From contig CAWAFX010000004.1 of the NCBI GenBank assembly GCA_963781495.1, positions 124,001 to 188,000 on the forward strand: a stretch of 64,000 nucleotides of DNA, written 5' to 3'. The stretch comes from Mayfieldus sp963781495. GTDB taxonomy: Bacteria; Actinomycetota; Thermoleophilia; Solirubrobacterales; 70-9. The notes beneath the pieces were generated by a model. It was not told the origin of the DNA. It worked only from the letters and a program-made list of their open reading frames with translations, and did no database searches. Both the position numbers and the translations under genes were made by a program. Positions 51,244 to 60,757 of this stretch are shown here, piece by piece (the first letter of the stretch is position 1; every line of letters begins with the position of its first letter).

Positions 51244-51804
51244 TCAGGACTCGTCCGCTGCGCCCTCGGGCGCCTCGGCCTCCTCGCCACCTTCCTCGGG
51301 CGGCTCTTCGGCCTCCTCAGCAGGCTCCGGCTCCTCGGCCTCCCCAGCCACTTCTTCCTCGGGTGGCTCGACGACCTCGGCCTCCTCCTGGGTCACGCCC
51401 TCGGCGTCGACCGCCTCCGCCTCCTCGGGCGGCGCGGCGAGAACCTCCTCGTCGATCCCCCAGCGTCGCTCGGATACCCGTGCCGCCTTGCCGACCCGGC
51501 CGCGCAGGTAGTAGAGCTTGGCCCGCCTGACATCGCCGCGGGCGGCCACCTCGAGCCGCTCGATCTTCGGCGAGTGCAGCGGAAAGGTCCTCTCCACCCC
51601 GACCCCGAACGACTGCTTGCGGACGGTGAAGGTCTCGCGCGCTCCGTTGCCCTGCCGCTTCAGCACCACTCCCTCGAACACCTGGGTGCGCCGCCGGGTG
51701 CCCTCGATGACCTGGAAGTGGACGCGGACACGGTCCCCGGCCCCAAACGAGGGCAGATTCGCCTTCAACTGACGGCGTTCGATGCTGTCGATAGTGCTGC
51801 TCAT
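51244..51804 (-). CDS. rplS: 50S ribosomal protein L19 with acidic C-terminal extension
   Basis: From the ATG at 51802-51804 the protein is 186 residues. The first 115 are canonical L19 (GDRVRVHFQVIEGTRRRTQV, FEGVVLKRQGNGARETFTVR, RAKLYYLRGRVGKAARV). About 70 residues of Glu/Ala/Pro-rich sequence follow (EEAEAVDAEGVTQEEAE, ending EGAADES), whereas most L19 proteins stop near 115-120. L19 sits at the 30S-50S interface. The acidic tail is the notable feature. Confidence 0.95.
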   Translation of the reverse strand: MSSTIDSIERRQLKANLPSFGAGDRVRVHFQVIEGTRRRTQVFEGVVLKRQGNGARETFTVRKQSFGVGVERTFPLHSPKIERLEVAARGDVRRAKLYYLRGRVGKAARVSERRWGIDEEVLAAPPEEAEAVDAEGVTQEEAEVVEPPEEEVAGEAEEPEPAEEAEEPPEEGGEEAEAPEGAADES

Positions 51805-51894
51805 TGGGTGCGCTCGGCTGGGCCGAGCGGCGTGGCGGCGGGTGGGTTCAAAAATCGCGCGTGGCCGCACGCGCGAGGCGGCAATCCTAGCGAG

Positions 51895-52575
51895 TCAGGC
51901 CGGTCCGGAGGACCCGCGCAGGTCCTCGGCACGCAGCTTGCTCTGCTGCAGCCGCCACTGGCGGACCCGCTCGTGGTCCCCGGAGACGAGGACCTCGGGC
52001 ACATCCCAGCCGCGATAGAGCGGCGGGCGCGTGTAGTGCGGGTACTCGGGGGCCGAGTCGAGCGCCTCGCTGAACGACTCTTCGACGACGCTCTCCGCCG
52101 AGCCCAGCGCGCCCGGCAGCTTGCGGATCACGGCGTCGGCGAGGACCATCGCCGCCAGCTCGCCTCCGGCCAGCACGTAGCGGCCGATCGAGATCTCGTC
52201 GTCGGCGAGGTGGTCGTGGACCCGCTGGTCGAAGCCCTCGTAGCGTCCGCAGAGAAGCGCCAGCCGGCGCTCCGCCGCCAGCTCCCGGGCCAGGGCGTCG
52301 TCGAGAAGCCGCCCCGCCGGGCCGAGCAGGATCACCCGCGGAGGGGCGTCGCCGTAGGCCGCCTGCAGCGCCGCGTCGACGACGTCGACCCGCAGCACCA
52401 TCCCGGCTCCGCCGCCGTAGGGGGCGTCGTCGACCTGGCCCGCGCCGAGCGGGGTCGTGTCGCGGTAATTGAGGAGACGCAGCTCACTGCCCGCCTGGAG
52501 CGCGTTTCGGACCGGCCGCTGGGACCCGAACCATTCGAAGGCTTCGGGAAAGAGCGTGAAGACGTCGAGCTTCAA
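51895..52575 (-). CDS. trmD: tRNA (guanine-N1)-methyltransferase
   Basis: The 226-residue SPOUT enzyme has LDVFTLFPEAFEWF, VDDAPYGGGAGMVLRVD, LLCGRYEGFDQRVHDHL and the knotted SAM site SIGRYVLAGGELAAMVLADA. It methylates G37 of tRNAs. Its start overlaps the KH-protein stop by four bases. The rimM gene, usually between these two, is absent. Confidence 0.96.
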   Translation of the reverse strand: MKLDVFTLFPEAFEWFGSQRPVRNALQAGSELRLLNYRDTTPLGAGQVDDAPYGGGAGMVLRVDVVDAALQAAYGDAPPRVILLGPAGRLLDDALARELAAERRLALLCGRYEGFDQRVHDHLADDEISIGRYVLAGGELAAMVLADAVIRKLPGALGSAESVVEESFSEALDSAPEYPHYTRPPLYRGWDVPEVLVSGDHERVRQWRLQQSKLRAEDLRGSSGPA

Positions 52576-52802
52576 TCGAGGATGTCGACGATGACCCGGC
52601 GCTCCTGCTTGACCGCGGCCGCCTTGGCCACGGACCGCAGCGCGTTGGCGACCCGGCCTCCCTTGCCGATCACCCGCCCAAGATCGTCGTCGGCGACGCT
52701 GATCTCATAGACGAGGTCGCCGTTCTCCTCGAACTCCTCCACCTCGACCGCCTCCGGATCCTCGACCAGGGCGCGAGTCAGAAACTCGAGCAGCTCCCTC
52801 AC
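52572..52802 (-). CDS. khpA: KH-domain RNA-binding protein
   Basis: The 76-residue protein has one KH domain with the GxxG loop in GRVIGKGGRVANALRSV. It matches KhpA/YlqC, an RNA chaperone that acts with KhpB on small RNAs and cell size. It overlaps rpsP and trmD by four bases each, so the three are one translational unit. Confidence 0.95.
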   Translation of the reverse strand: MRELLEFLTRALVEDPEAVEVEEFEENGDLVYEISVADDDLGRVIGKGGRVANALRSVAKAAAVKQERRVIVDILD

Positions 52803-53056
52803 TTGCTGCCGGTCGCCTCGATGCCCTTCGTGCGCAGCAGCTTGGCCACCGTCGGCGAGGGCTGGGCGCCGCGCTCCAGCCAGTGGCGGGCCCGGTCCTC
52901 CTCGACCTCGATCAGCGACGGCTGCGTCTGCGGGTTGTAGCGGCCGATCGTCTCGATGTTGCGCCCGTCGCGGGGCGAGCGCTTGTCGGCGACGACGATC
53001 CGCCAGATCGGGTTCTTCTTCGAACCCACCCTCGTGAGTCTTATTCGCACAGGCAT
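52799..53056 (-). CDS. rpsP: 30S ribosomal protein S16
   Basis: The 85-residue protein has the S16 opening PVRIRLTRVGSKKNPIWRIV and the segment DGRNIETIGRYNPQTQ. It lies 42 bp after ffh and heads the rpsP-khpA-trmD unit. Confidence 0.97.
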   Translation of the reverse strand: MPVRIRLTRVGSKKNPIWRIVVADKRSPRDGRNIETIGRYNPQTQPSLIEVEEDRARHWLERGAQPSPTVAKLLRTKGIEATGSK

Positions 53057-53098
53057 CGGCCGGTCAGGGTACAGGGCGACGCCCGGCGGGCGTCGCCG

Positions 53099-54436
<1,338 letters not shown>

Positions 54437-54634
54437 GAAGCCAGCTTAGTCTGCGGACGAATCACCTCGTGGCGAACGCCCCATGGGCAGCGCGCGGGGG
54501 TGGCCAAGATCCCCGACAGGGTGCAAACACCGCGGGCGTAAGCTCGCTTACCGGCATACCGCCTGCGGCGCTCTGCCGCGTCCCGCACTGCGCGGCTGCA
54601 TCGCGGTGTTTCCCGGCAACCAGCCTCGCGCCGA

Positions 54635-55360
54635 CTAGGTGGGCTGCGCTTCGAGGCCGGGGACCGTCGAATTTGGTGCCGACCCGTAGAGGAGCCACCC
54701 CCGGTCGACGATCCGGGCCAGCACGCCGTCCTCCGCCATCTCCCGCAGTGCGGCGCTCACCGAGGGGCGGCGCGCCCCGACCAGATCGGCGAGCATCTGA
54801 TGGGTTAGCTGCAACGGCATGACAATGCCGTCCGGGCTCACCTTGCCCCAGCGCTCGGCCAGGTGCCAGAACAACAGCTCGAGGCTCTGGCGCAACCCGA
54901 CGACATTGTCGATGGCGCTGTGCACGGCCAGCGACCGGGACCGATGGATCGCTCGTTCGACCAGAGCATCGACCACACTCGGGTAGCGACACGCCCGGGC
55001 CGTGAACTCGGCGGTCAGCAGGACCGCCCGGGTCGGCATCAGCACCTGCCATCGGACCTCGACGAACGACGCCGCGTCCGGCTGCCATGGCCGCAGAAGG
55101 TCGCCTCCGCTCAGCAGCTCTATGCAGCGAGCTTTCGACACCTCGACCTGGCGTGCCAGCAGGCCGTCGACGACCAGAAGTCCGAGCGGCCCACGCCCAT
55201 GCAGAGTACGCGGCGGGTTCCAAACGCCCGGTGAAAGCCAGTAGAGCGGTGCCTCCAGCTCACGCGCGGCCCGCTCACGCTCACCGCCCCTGAGGCGGGA
55301 GCACAGATCTGGGTCCAGGTCCAGCACCCGCACGGTGCGTGCTGGCTTCGCCTGGTCCAT
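54635..55360 (-). CDS. Crp/Fnr-family transcription regulator
   Basis: From the ATG at 55358-55360 the protein is 241 residues. It has a cyclic-nucleotide-binding-like N-domain with GPLGLLVVDGLLARQVEV and a C-terminal winged helix QMLADLVGARRPSVSAAL. The arginine/serine pair that binds cAMP is not clearly present, so the ligand is unknown. It lies between ffh and a secreted-protein gene without close spacing, so it is probably monocistronic. The 198 bp towards ffh show no clear gene. Confidence 0.8.
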   Translation of the reverse strand: MDQAKPARTVRVLDLDPDLCSRLRGGERERAARELEAPLYWLSPGVWNPPRTLHGRGPLGLLVVDGLLARQVEVSKARCIELLSGGDLLRPWQPDAASFVEVRWQVLMPTRAVLLTAEFTARACRYPSVVDALVERAIHRSRSLAVHSAIDNVVGLRQSLELLFWHLAERWGKVSPDGIVMPLQLTHQMLADLVGARRPSVSAALREMAEDGVLARIVDRGWLLYGSAPNSTVPGLEAQPT

Positions 55361-55514
55361 CCCCCCGATCTTATGGAGCCTCTGCCCCCCTCCTATGCTG
55401 GTCGGCCGAGGCCGGTCGATCGTCGCCGGACTCATTGGGATCGCTGCGGCTGGCATCGACCAGTCTCGCTGGCGGCGCCAGGACGTGGTCCCGCGTCGAT
55501 CCGCTGTCTCGGTC

Positions 55515-56282
55515 TCAGTGCCGATGCCGCCTTATCGGCTTGCAGCGTTGCTTGTCGCGCCCTCGGGCCGAGGTGCCGTCCTGATAACTGAATCGCGCCT
55601 GGAAGAGGATCTTGTGATCCCTGCAGGTGGCCGAGACCAGTGAGCGCCAGTGGCCGCGGTAGCGGTAGGTCCGCTTGACCCGCGCGTCGAACTGCGTGAT
55701 CACTCCGGTGCCCCCGGCAAGCGGCGGCACTGGCACGATCAGCGTCTGCCCGAACTTGTGCCCGGAAGTCCGGTCGTGACGGATCCGTCCGACGAGCGTC
55801 GTCGCCCCGGAGGACTGGTTGTAGGTGTGCAGCACAAGCCGATTGTGGGTGGCGTTGAAGGCGGTCACCGTCGCGTGGATGAACAGCGGCGGCGTCGAGG
55901 GGCCGGTCGGAAGCGCGATCGTCGAGCTTCCGCCCCCGACCATCGAGCTATGGCAGATGTTCTGTGCCTGGGAAGTAGTCGTCGCGCTGCTGAAGCGGCT
56001 GAAGGCACAGGTATCCAGGCCCTTGTTCTGAATCTTCACGTCCTTGTCGAAGTCAACCTTGGCCAGGGTGGTCGGAGACGGAAGCGCGTAAGGATTCGAG
56101 GGGTTGCTGGAAGCGACGTTGACGAACAGCGAGACGGTCTTTCGCTTTCCCTTCTTGAACAAGCGCTTGGGCCTCAGCTTGCCCCCGATCGTCTGCTGCT
56201 CCTGGGCCGACGCGATCCCGACGGCTCCGATCAGGGCGCAAGCCATGATCAGGGTCGTCATGCGTGCGACTAGCTTGCGCAT
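55515..56282 (-). CDS. Secreted protein of unknown function
   Basis: From the ATG at 56280-56282, preceded by GAGGAG, the protein is 255 residues. A signal peptide (LVARMTTLIMACALIGAVG ... ASA) leads to a mature part rich in Thr, Ser and Lys. It has three or more cysteines (DTCAFSRF, NICHSSM, SATCRDHK) and the strand LIVPVPPLAGGTGVITQFDA. A basic tail (RRHRH) ends it. I do not recognise a family. It appears exported and may be a cell-wall or extracellular protein. Confidence 0.6.
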   Translation of the reverse strand: MRKLVARMTTLIMACALIGAVGIASAQEQQTIGGKLRPKRLFKKGKRKTVSLFVNVASSNPSNPYALPSPTTLAKVDFDKDVKIQNKGLDTCAFSRFSSATTTSQAQNICHSSMVGGGSSTIALPTGPSTPPLFIHATVTAFNATHNRLVLHTYNQSSGATTLVGRIRHDRTSGHKFGQTLIVPVPPLAGGTGVITQFDARVKRTYRYRGHWRSLVSATCRDHKILFQARFSYQDGTSARGRDKQRCKPIRRHRH

Positions 56283-56411
56283 CTTGCTCCTCATCTGGGA
56301 GCGCTCTCCGGCTCCCGATCGCTTCCTTGCCTGTCCCTTCCCTAACCCCGGCGGCGCGCGGCGATGCGGAGGATGTAAGCGAGACGACAGCGGGGCACCG
56401 TCATCGCGCCT

Positions 56412-57413
56412 TCAGGGCGCGAGGAGCGCCCGTGCGAAGTCCCGCGGATCGAAGGGCCGCAGGTCCTCGAGGCTCTCGCCGATCCCGATCAGCTTCACCG
56501 GCGTGCCGAGCTCGCGGGCGATCGCCAGCGTGATGCCACCCTTTGCGGTCCCGTCGAGCTTGGTAAGCACGACGCCGGAGACCTCGGCCGCCTCGGCGAA
56601 GGCCTGCGCCTGGCGCAGCCCGTTCTGGCCGGTGGTGGCGTCGATCGTGATCAGCGTCTCGTGCGGCGCCCCCTCGAGACGCTTGGCGACCACGCGCCGC
56701 ACCTTGGCCAGCTCGTCCATCAGGTTTCCCTGGGTGTGCAGGCGGCCGGCGGTGTCGACGATGACGACGTCGGCGCCGCGCGCCTGCGCCGCCTCGACCG
56801 CGTCGTAGGCGACCGCGCCGGGATCTGAGCCGGGCGCCGAGCGGACGATCTGCGCCCCCGCCCGGTCGGCCCATTCGGCGAGCTGCTCGACCGCCGCCGC
56901 GCGGTAGGTGTCGGCGGCGGCGATGATCACGTCCAGTCCGAGCTCCTTCGAGAGGTGCCAGGCGACCTTGCCGATCGTCGTCGTCTTGCCGGTGCCGTTG
57001 ACGCCGACCATCATCAGCACCGCCGGCTGGGCGGAGAGGTCGATCGAGGCCTGTCCGGTCGAGGCCAGCTCGGCGACGATCTCGATCAGGCGCTCCTGGA
57101 CGGCGGCGCCGTCGGCGGGGACGGCGCCCGAGTCGACGTCGCGCTCCAGCCGCTCGACGATCTCCGCCGTGGTCGGCGCCCCGACGTCGGCGAGGATCAG
57201 AAGCTCCTCCAGCCGTTCCCAGGTCTCCTCGTCGATGCGGTCGAAGAGGCTGGCCGAGATCTCCTCGGCCAGCGCCTGGCGGCTGCGCGAGAGGCTCTCG
57301 CGCAGACGGCGGAAGACGCCCTGGCGCTCCTCCCCCTCGGTGGCCGGCTCGCCGTCACCCGGCGCGACCTCCCGCTCACCGAGGTCGAAGATCTCCTGCC
57401 AGCTGGTCGCCAT
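56412..57413 (-). CDS. ftsY: Signal recognition particle receptor FtsY
   Basis: The 333-residue protein has a short acidic A region, the helical N domain and the G domain: LMMVGVNGTGKTTTIGKVA, VDTAGRLHTQGNLMDEL, VLTKLDGTAKGG and LIGIGESLEDLRPFDP. It docks SRP-ribosome complexes at the membrane. The His-rich gene and its terminator separate it from smc. Confidence 0.96.
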   Translation of the reverse strand: MATSWQEIFDLGEREVAPGDGEPATEGEERQGVFRRLRESLSRSRQALAEEISASLFDRIDEETWERLEELLILADVGAPTTAEIVERLERDVDSGAVPADGAAVQERLIEIVAELASTGQASIDLSAQPAVLMMVGVNGTGKTTTIGKVAWHLSKELGLDVIIAAADTYRAAAVEQLAEWADRAGAQIVRSAPGSDPGAVAYDAVEAAQARGADVVIVDTAGRLHTQGNLMDELAKVRRVVAKRLEGAPHETLITIDATTGQNGLRQAQAFAEAAEVSGVVLTKLDGTAKGGITLAIARELGTPVKLIGIGESLEDLRPFDPRDFARALLAP

Positions 57414-57446
57414 CGCCGCGGCAGGCTAGCCGCTGGGCAAAGAGAA

Positions 57447-57463
57447 GGCCCCTGCGCGGGGCC
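57447..57463 (-). terminator. Intrinsic terminator between the His-rich gene and ftsY
   Basis: GGCCCC (57447-57452) and GGGGCC (57458-57463) form a stem with a 5-base loop, and on the minus strand TTCTCTTTG follows. It would end transcription from the His-rich secreted-protein gene 30 bp after its stop. Confidence 0.65.
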
Positions 57464-57492
57464 CTCCCTTCAAACTCGCCTCTGTCGCGGGA

Positions 57493-58095
57493 TCAGTCCC
57501 CTATGCCGTCGATCTGCGACTGCGCATCGCCGCCGGGTGATCCGGCGACATGGAGAACCGACGCATAGTGCTCATCGCCGGCATTGCTCGGTGGCGCGAA
57601 TTTCACCGTGAGGGTGCAGGTCGCTCCCGGGGCCAACGCGGCGGTACACCCATTCTGGGTGAACGTAAACGCCGGACCATCGCCGGGGTTCGGGTCCGCA
57701 ACGTCGGTCACCGAAGCGGTCAGGGCGCCGCTTCGGGAGCCGCCCTTGTTGGTGACAACGAAATCCTCAAAGGAGCTGCCAGTGCCATGCTCGGTGGCGG
57801 GGAACGTGAAGCTCGCCGGGGCGATCACCAGCCCGGCCGCTGCCGGGGTCGGTCCATTCGGCGAGTTCTGATTCTTGTTCGGCACGCACTTCTTGTGCTT
57901 CTTGCCGTGCTTGAAGAAGACTTTCTTGTGGGTTCCCTTCGGGCACTTGTGGTGATGGTGATGGTGCTTGTGCCCATTTCCTCCCTCGCCGGCGCCTGCG
58001 ATGGCTGTCGTGGTCATGGCCGTAAGGCCGACTGCGACCAAAAGCGCTGTCAGCAGCACGACGATGCGTTTGCTGCCCGGACTCGTGTTCTTCAT
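57493..58095 (-). CDS. Secreted His-rich protein with ASH/choice-of-anchor-D-type domain
   Basis: From the ATG at 58093-58095, preceded by GGGAGGG, the protein is 200 residues. The signal peptide (KRIVVLLTALLVAVGLTA ... IAGA) is followed by a metal-binding-looking region GHKHHHHHHKCPKGTHKK with six histidines in a row and two cysteines. An Ig-like ASH/choice-of-anchor D domain follows (FTFPATEHGTGSSFEDFVV, CTAALAPGATCTLTVKF). It lies between ftsY and smc and has its own terminator. Confidence 0.65.
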   Translation of the reverse strand: MKNTSPGSKRIVVLLTALLVAVGLTAMTTTAIAGAGEGGNGHKHHHHHHKCPKGTHKKVFFKHGKKHKKCVPNKNQNSPNGPTPAAAGLVIAPASFTFPATEHGTGSSFEDFVVTNKGGSRSGALTASVTDVADPNPGDGPAFTFTQNGCTAALAPGATCTLTVKFAPPSNAGDEHYASVLHVAGSPGGDAQSQIDGIGD

Positions 58096-58211
58096 CAAGA
58101 CAATCCCTCCCGTCGACAAGTGCCCGAGGCTCCCCAGGGGCCGGCCGATTCGCGGTTTCGAGACCGGAGAATAGGAGCGCCCCTTGCCCGCCACAAGAGG
58201 AGTTTTCGGTA

Positions 58212-60542
58212 CTAGGCGGCCTCGGCCTCGGAGAGCTCGGACTGCTCTGCCTCGGCGGCGATCTGAGGCGGCATCCGGCGCGAGACGATCTTGGTCACCC
58301 CGTCGCCGCCCATGCTGACCCCGTAGAGGACGTCGGCGGCGTCCATGGTGCGCTTCTGGTGGGTGACGATCACGAACTGGGCTCGGTCGGCGAAGCGCCG
58401 CACGAGCTGCAGGAAGCGGTCGATGTTGGCGTCGTCCAGCGCCGCCTCGACCTCGTCGAGGATGTAGAAGGGGCACGGCCGGGCGAGGAAGACGGCGAAG
58501 ACGAAGGCCAGTGCGACCAGTGACTTCTCGCCACCCGAGAGCAGCGACAGCCGTCGCGTCGACTTGCCGGCCGGCGTGACCTCGATCTCGACCCCGAGCT
58601 CGTTGCGGCGCTCGCCCTCCTCCTCCTCATCGCCGTCGCCCTCCCCGACTTCGGGGTCGTCGACCGGGCGCAGGCTGACCCGGCGCAGCTTCCCGCGCCC
58701 GCCGGGGAAAAGGTGCTCGACCATCTCTTCGAAGTTGCGGGCGGTCGCGTCGAAGGTCTCCTCGAAGGCGCGCTCGATCTCGCGGTCGATGTCGCGGATC
58801 AGCGCCGCCAGCTCGGCGATCGCGCGCTCGGCGTCCTCGCGGTGGGTGCGGAGGTCGTCGGCGTGCTCGCGCGCCTCCTCGTACTCGCGCTCGGCGAGCG
58901 GGTTGACGGGACCGATCTGGGCCCGGCGGCGCTCCAGGCGCTGCATCTGGCGGTCGATCTCGGCCCGCTCCTCGGCGCTCAGTTCCTCGGCGGCGGGCTC
59001 GACCGGCTCGCCGAGCCGCTCCGAGATCTGCTCCATGTCGCGGGCCGCCTCGCCGCGGCGGTCGCGCAGGTGCGCCGCCTCGACTTCAGCCTGGGTGAAG
59101 GCGTCAGAGGAGGTCTTCATCTGCGCCTGCAGCTCGTACTCGCGCTGCGAGCAGGCCCGCATCTCCTCGGCGATCGCGTCGCCGTCGTCGCCGGCTCCGG
59201 TCAGCCGCTGCTCGGCGGACTCGACCCGCGCCCGCACCGCGACGGCGACCGCCTCCAGGGCGGCCCTGGCGCCGCCGACCTGCTCCAGCAGCTCGCGCTC
59301 GGCCGCGAGGCGGGCACCGAGCTCCTCGCGCCGCCGCTCGCCCAGAAGCCCCTCGGCCCTGCGCGCGTGGCGGGCGGCCCGCTCGGCGCCGCCGCGGACC
59401 GACGCCAAAGCGCCGGCGCGCCGCTGCTCGGAGGCTTCGGAGCGGACCTCCCCGAGCCCCTGCTGGGCGGTCGCCAGGCCGGTCTCGATCTCGGTCAGCT
59501 CGTCGGCGAGGCGGCGGCTGCGCTCCGGGGCGGCGCTGCCCTCGCCGACGTCGAGCGTCAACGGCTCCAGCTCGGCCTGCAGGGCGCCGGCCCGGACCGA
59601 GATCTCGGCCTCGCGGTCGGCCAGCGAGGCGGTACGGATCCCGATTCGCTCCTGCTCGGCGCGCAGCCGGGTCAGCACGCCCCAGCTGCGGGTCCGCTCG
59701 CGGTCGCGGGCCGCGAAGCGCTCCTCGGCGGCCCGCCGCTTCTCGCTCACCTCGGCCAGCTGGGCCTCGACCGCGTCGCGGGCCTCGCGGGCCTTCGCGG
59801 CGGCGGCCTCGGCCGCCCGCAGCCCGGCCTCGCCGCCGCGCAGCTCCTCGGCGACGAGACGGGCGCGCAGCCCAAGCTCCTCACGGTCGATCCGCGCCCC
59901 CAGCTCCGCCGCCTGCGCCTGGCGCTTCAGCGGCCGCAGCCGGCTGCGCGCCTCGCGCTCGACGTCGAGGGCACGATCGAGGTTCTCGCGCGCCTTCTCC
60001 AGCTTCAGCTCTGACCGGCGCCGGCGCTTGCGGTGCTTGCCGAGCCCAGCGGCCTCCTCGACCAGGAGCCGGCGCTCGCGCGGCTTCGAGTTGACGATCG
60101 CCTCGACCCGGCCCTGGCTGATCACCGAGTGCATCTCGCGGCCCAGGTTGGTGTCGGCGAGCGCCTCGACGATGTCGACCAGGCGGCAGCGGGCCCCGTT
60201 CAGCCTGTAGGCGCCGTCGCCGGAGCGGTCGAGTCGCCGCTGGACGCAGATCTCGGAGAACTCGCTCGCGGCGCGGCCGTCGGAGTTGTCGATCGCCACC
60301 TCGACCTCGGCGTAACGGCGGTTGCCGACCCCCTCGCCGCCGCCGGAGATCACGTCCTGCATCGTCTGGCCGCGGATCGCCCCCGGGCTCTGCTCGCCGA
60401 GCGCCCAGAGGACGGCGTCGGTGATGTTCGACTTGCCGGAGCCGTTCGGCCCCACGATCACGCTGACGCCCGGCGAGAAGCGCAGCTTGGTGCGCTCGGG
60501 GAAGGACTTGAACCCCTTCAGCGTGATCGACTTGAGGTACAT
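58212..60542 (-). CDS. smc: SMC-family chromosome-organisation ATPase, short and without recognisable hinge
   Basis: The 776-residue protein carries both ATPase halves in one frame. Residues 31-39 are Walker A (GPNGSGKSN), 161-167 is the conserved VEEAAGL, 543-550 is GPVNPLAE, 668-674 is the signature LSGGEKS and 692-704 is Walker B (FYILDEVEAALDD). Bacterial SMC is normally about 1150-1200 residues with a hinge domain of about 150 residues at mid-coil. Here only about 380 residues separate VEEAAGL from GPVNPLA, nearly all charged coiled coil, with a helix break at about 328-342 (TLDVGEGSAAPE). No glycine-rich hinge motif and no Rad50-type CxxC hook is seen. The gene sits in the usual rnc-smc-ftsY neighbourhood. 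Confidence 0.9.
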   Translation of the reverse strand: MYLKSITLKGFKSFPERTKLRFSPGVSVIVGPNGSGKSNITDAVLWALGEQSPGAIRGQTMQDVISGGGEGVGNRRYAEVEVAIDNSDGRAASEFSEICVQRRLDRSGDGAYRLNGARCRLVDIVEALADTNLGREMHSVISQGRVEAIVNSKPRERRLLVEEAAGLGKHRKRRRRSELKLEKARENLDRALDVEREARSRLRPLKRQAQAAELGARIDREELGLRARLVAEELRGGEAGLRAAEAAAAKAREARDAVEAQLAEVSEKRRAAEERFAARDRERTRSWGVLTRLRAEQERIGIRTASLADREAEISVRAGALQAELEPLTLDVGEGSAAPERSRRLADELTEIETGLATAQQGLGEVRSEASEQRRAGALASVRGGAERAARHARRAEGLLGERRREELGARLAAERELLEQVGGARAALEAVAVAVRARVESAEQRLTGAGDDGDAIAEEMRACSQREYELQAQMKTSSDAFTQAEVEAAHLRDRRGEAARDMEQISERLGEPVEPAAEELSAEERAEIDRQMQRLERRRAQIGPVNPLAEREYEEAREHADDLRTHREDAERAIAELAALIRDIDREIERAFEETFDATARNFEEMVEHLFPGGRGKLRRVSLRPVDDPEVGEGDGDEEEEGERRNELGVEIEVTPAGKSTRRLSLLSGGEKSLVALAFVFAVFLARPCPFYILDEVEAALDDANIDRFLQLVRRFADRAQFVIVTHQKRTMDAADVLYGVSMGGDGVTKIVSRRMPPQIAAEAEQSELSEAEAA

Positions 60543-60604
60543 GGGCGGGTTCCTGGGGTCGGTAGGCTCGCGGCCGGGTCGGACGCGAAGCTGGTCAGCG
60601 GCTG

Positions 60605-60751
60605 CTCCCGTAGCGGTCGCCAGGAAATGACGTAATCCAGGCGCCGCCAGGCAAGGACGCAGGGAGTCCGAATAGCAGCGCTATTCGGGCGACGGAGGAC
60701 GCAGGATGGCGGTGATCTGGGGTCGTCATTTCCGGTGTATCGCTGCGGGAG
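60605..60751. repeat. 147-bp composite palindrome between rnc and smc
   Basis: The nested arms are CTCCCGTAGCG (60605-60616 region) with CGCTGCGGGAG (60741-60751), one mismatch; GGAAATGACG (60623-60632) with CGTCATTTCC (60724-60733), perfect; CCGCCA with TGGCGG; and the apical CCGAATAGC with GCTATTCGG around an AGC loop, perfect. It fills most of the 215-bp gap between the rnc stop and the smc start. It can form a long double-stranded RNA stem in an rnc-smc transcript or be a dispersed palindromic repeat. Confidence 0.75.
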
Positions 60752-60757
60752 ACGCCG

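Noticed and set aside
54437..54634. SRP RNA gene beside ffh
   Set aside because: The conserved GGAAGCAGC core and the asymmetric loop of 4.5S RNA are not found on either strand.
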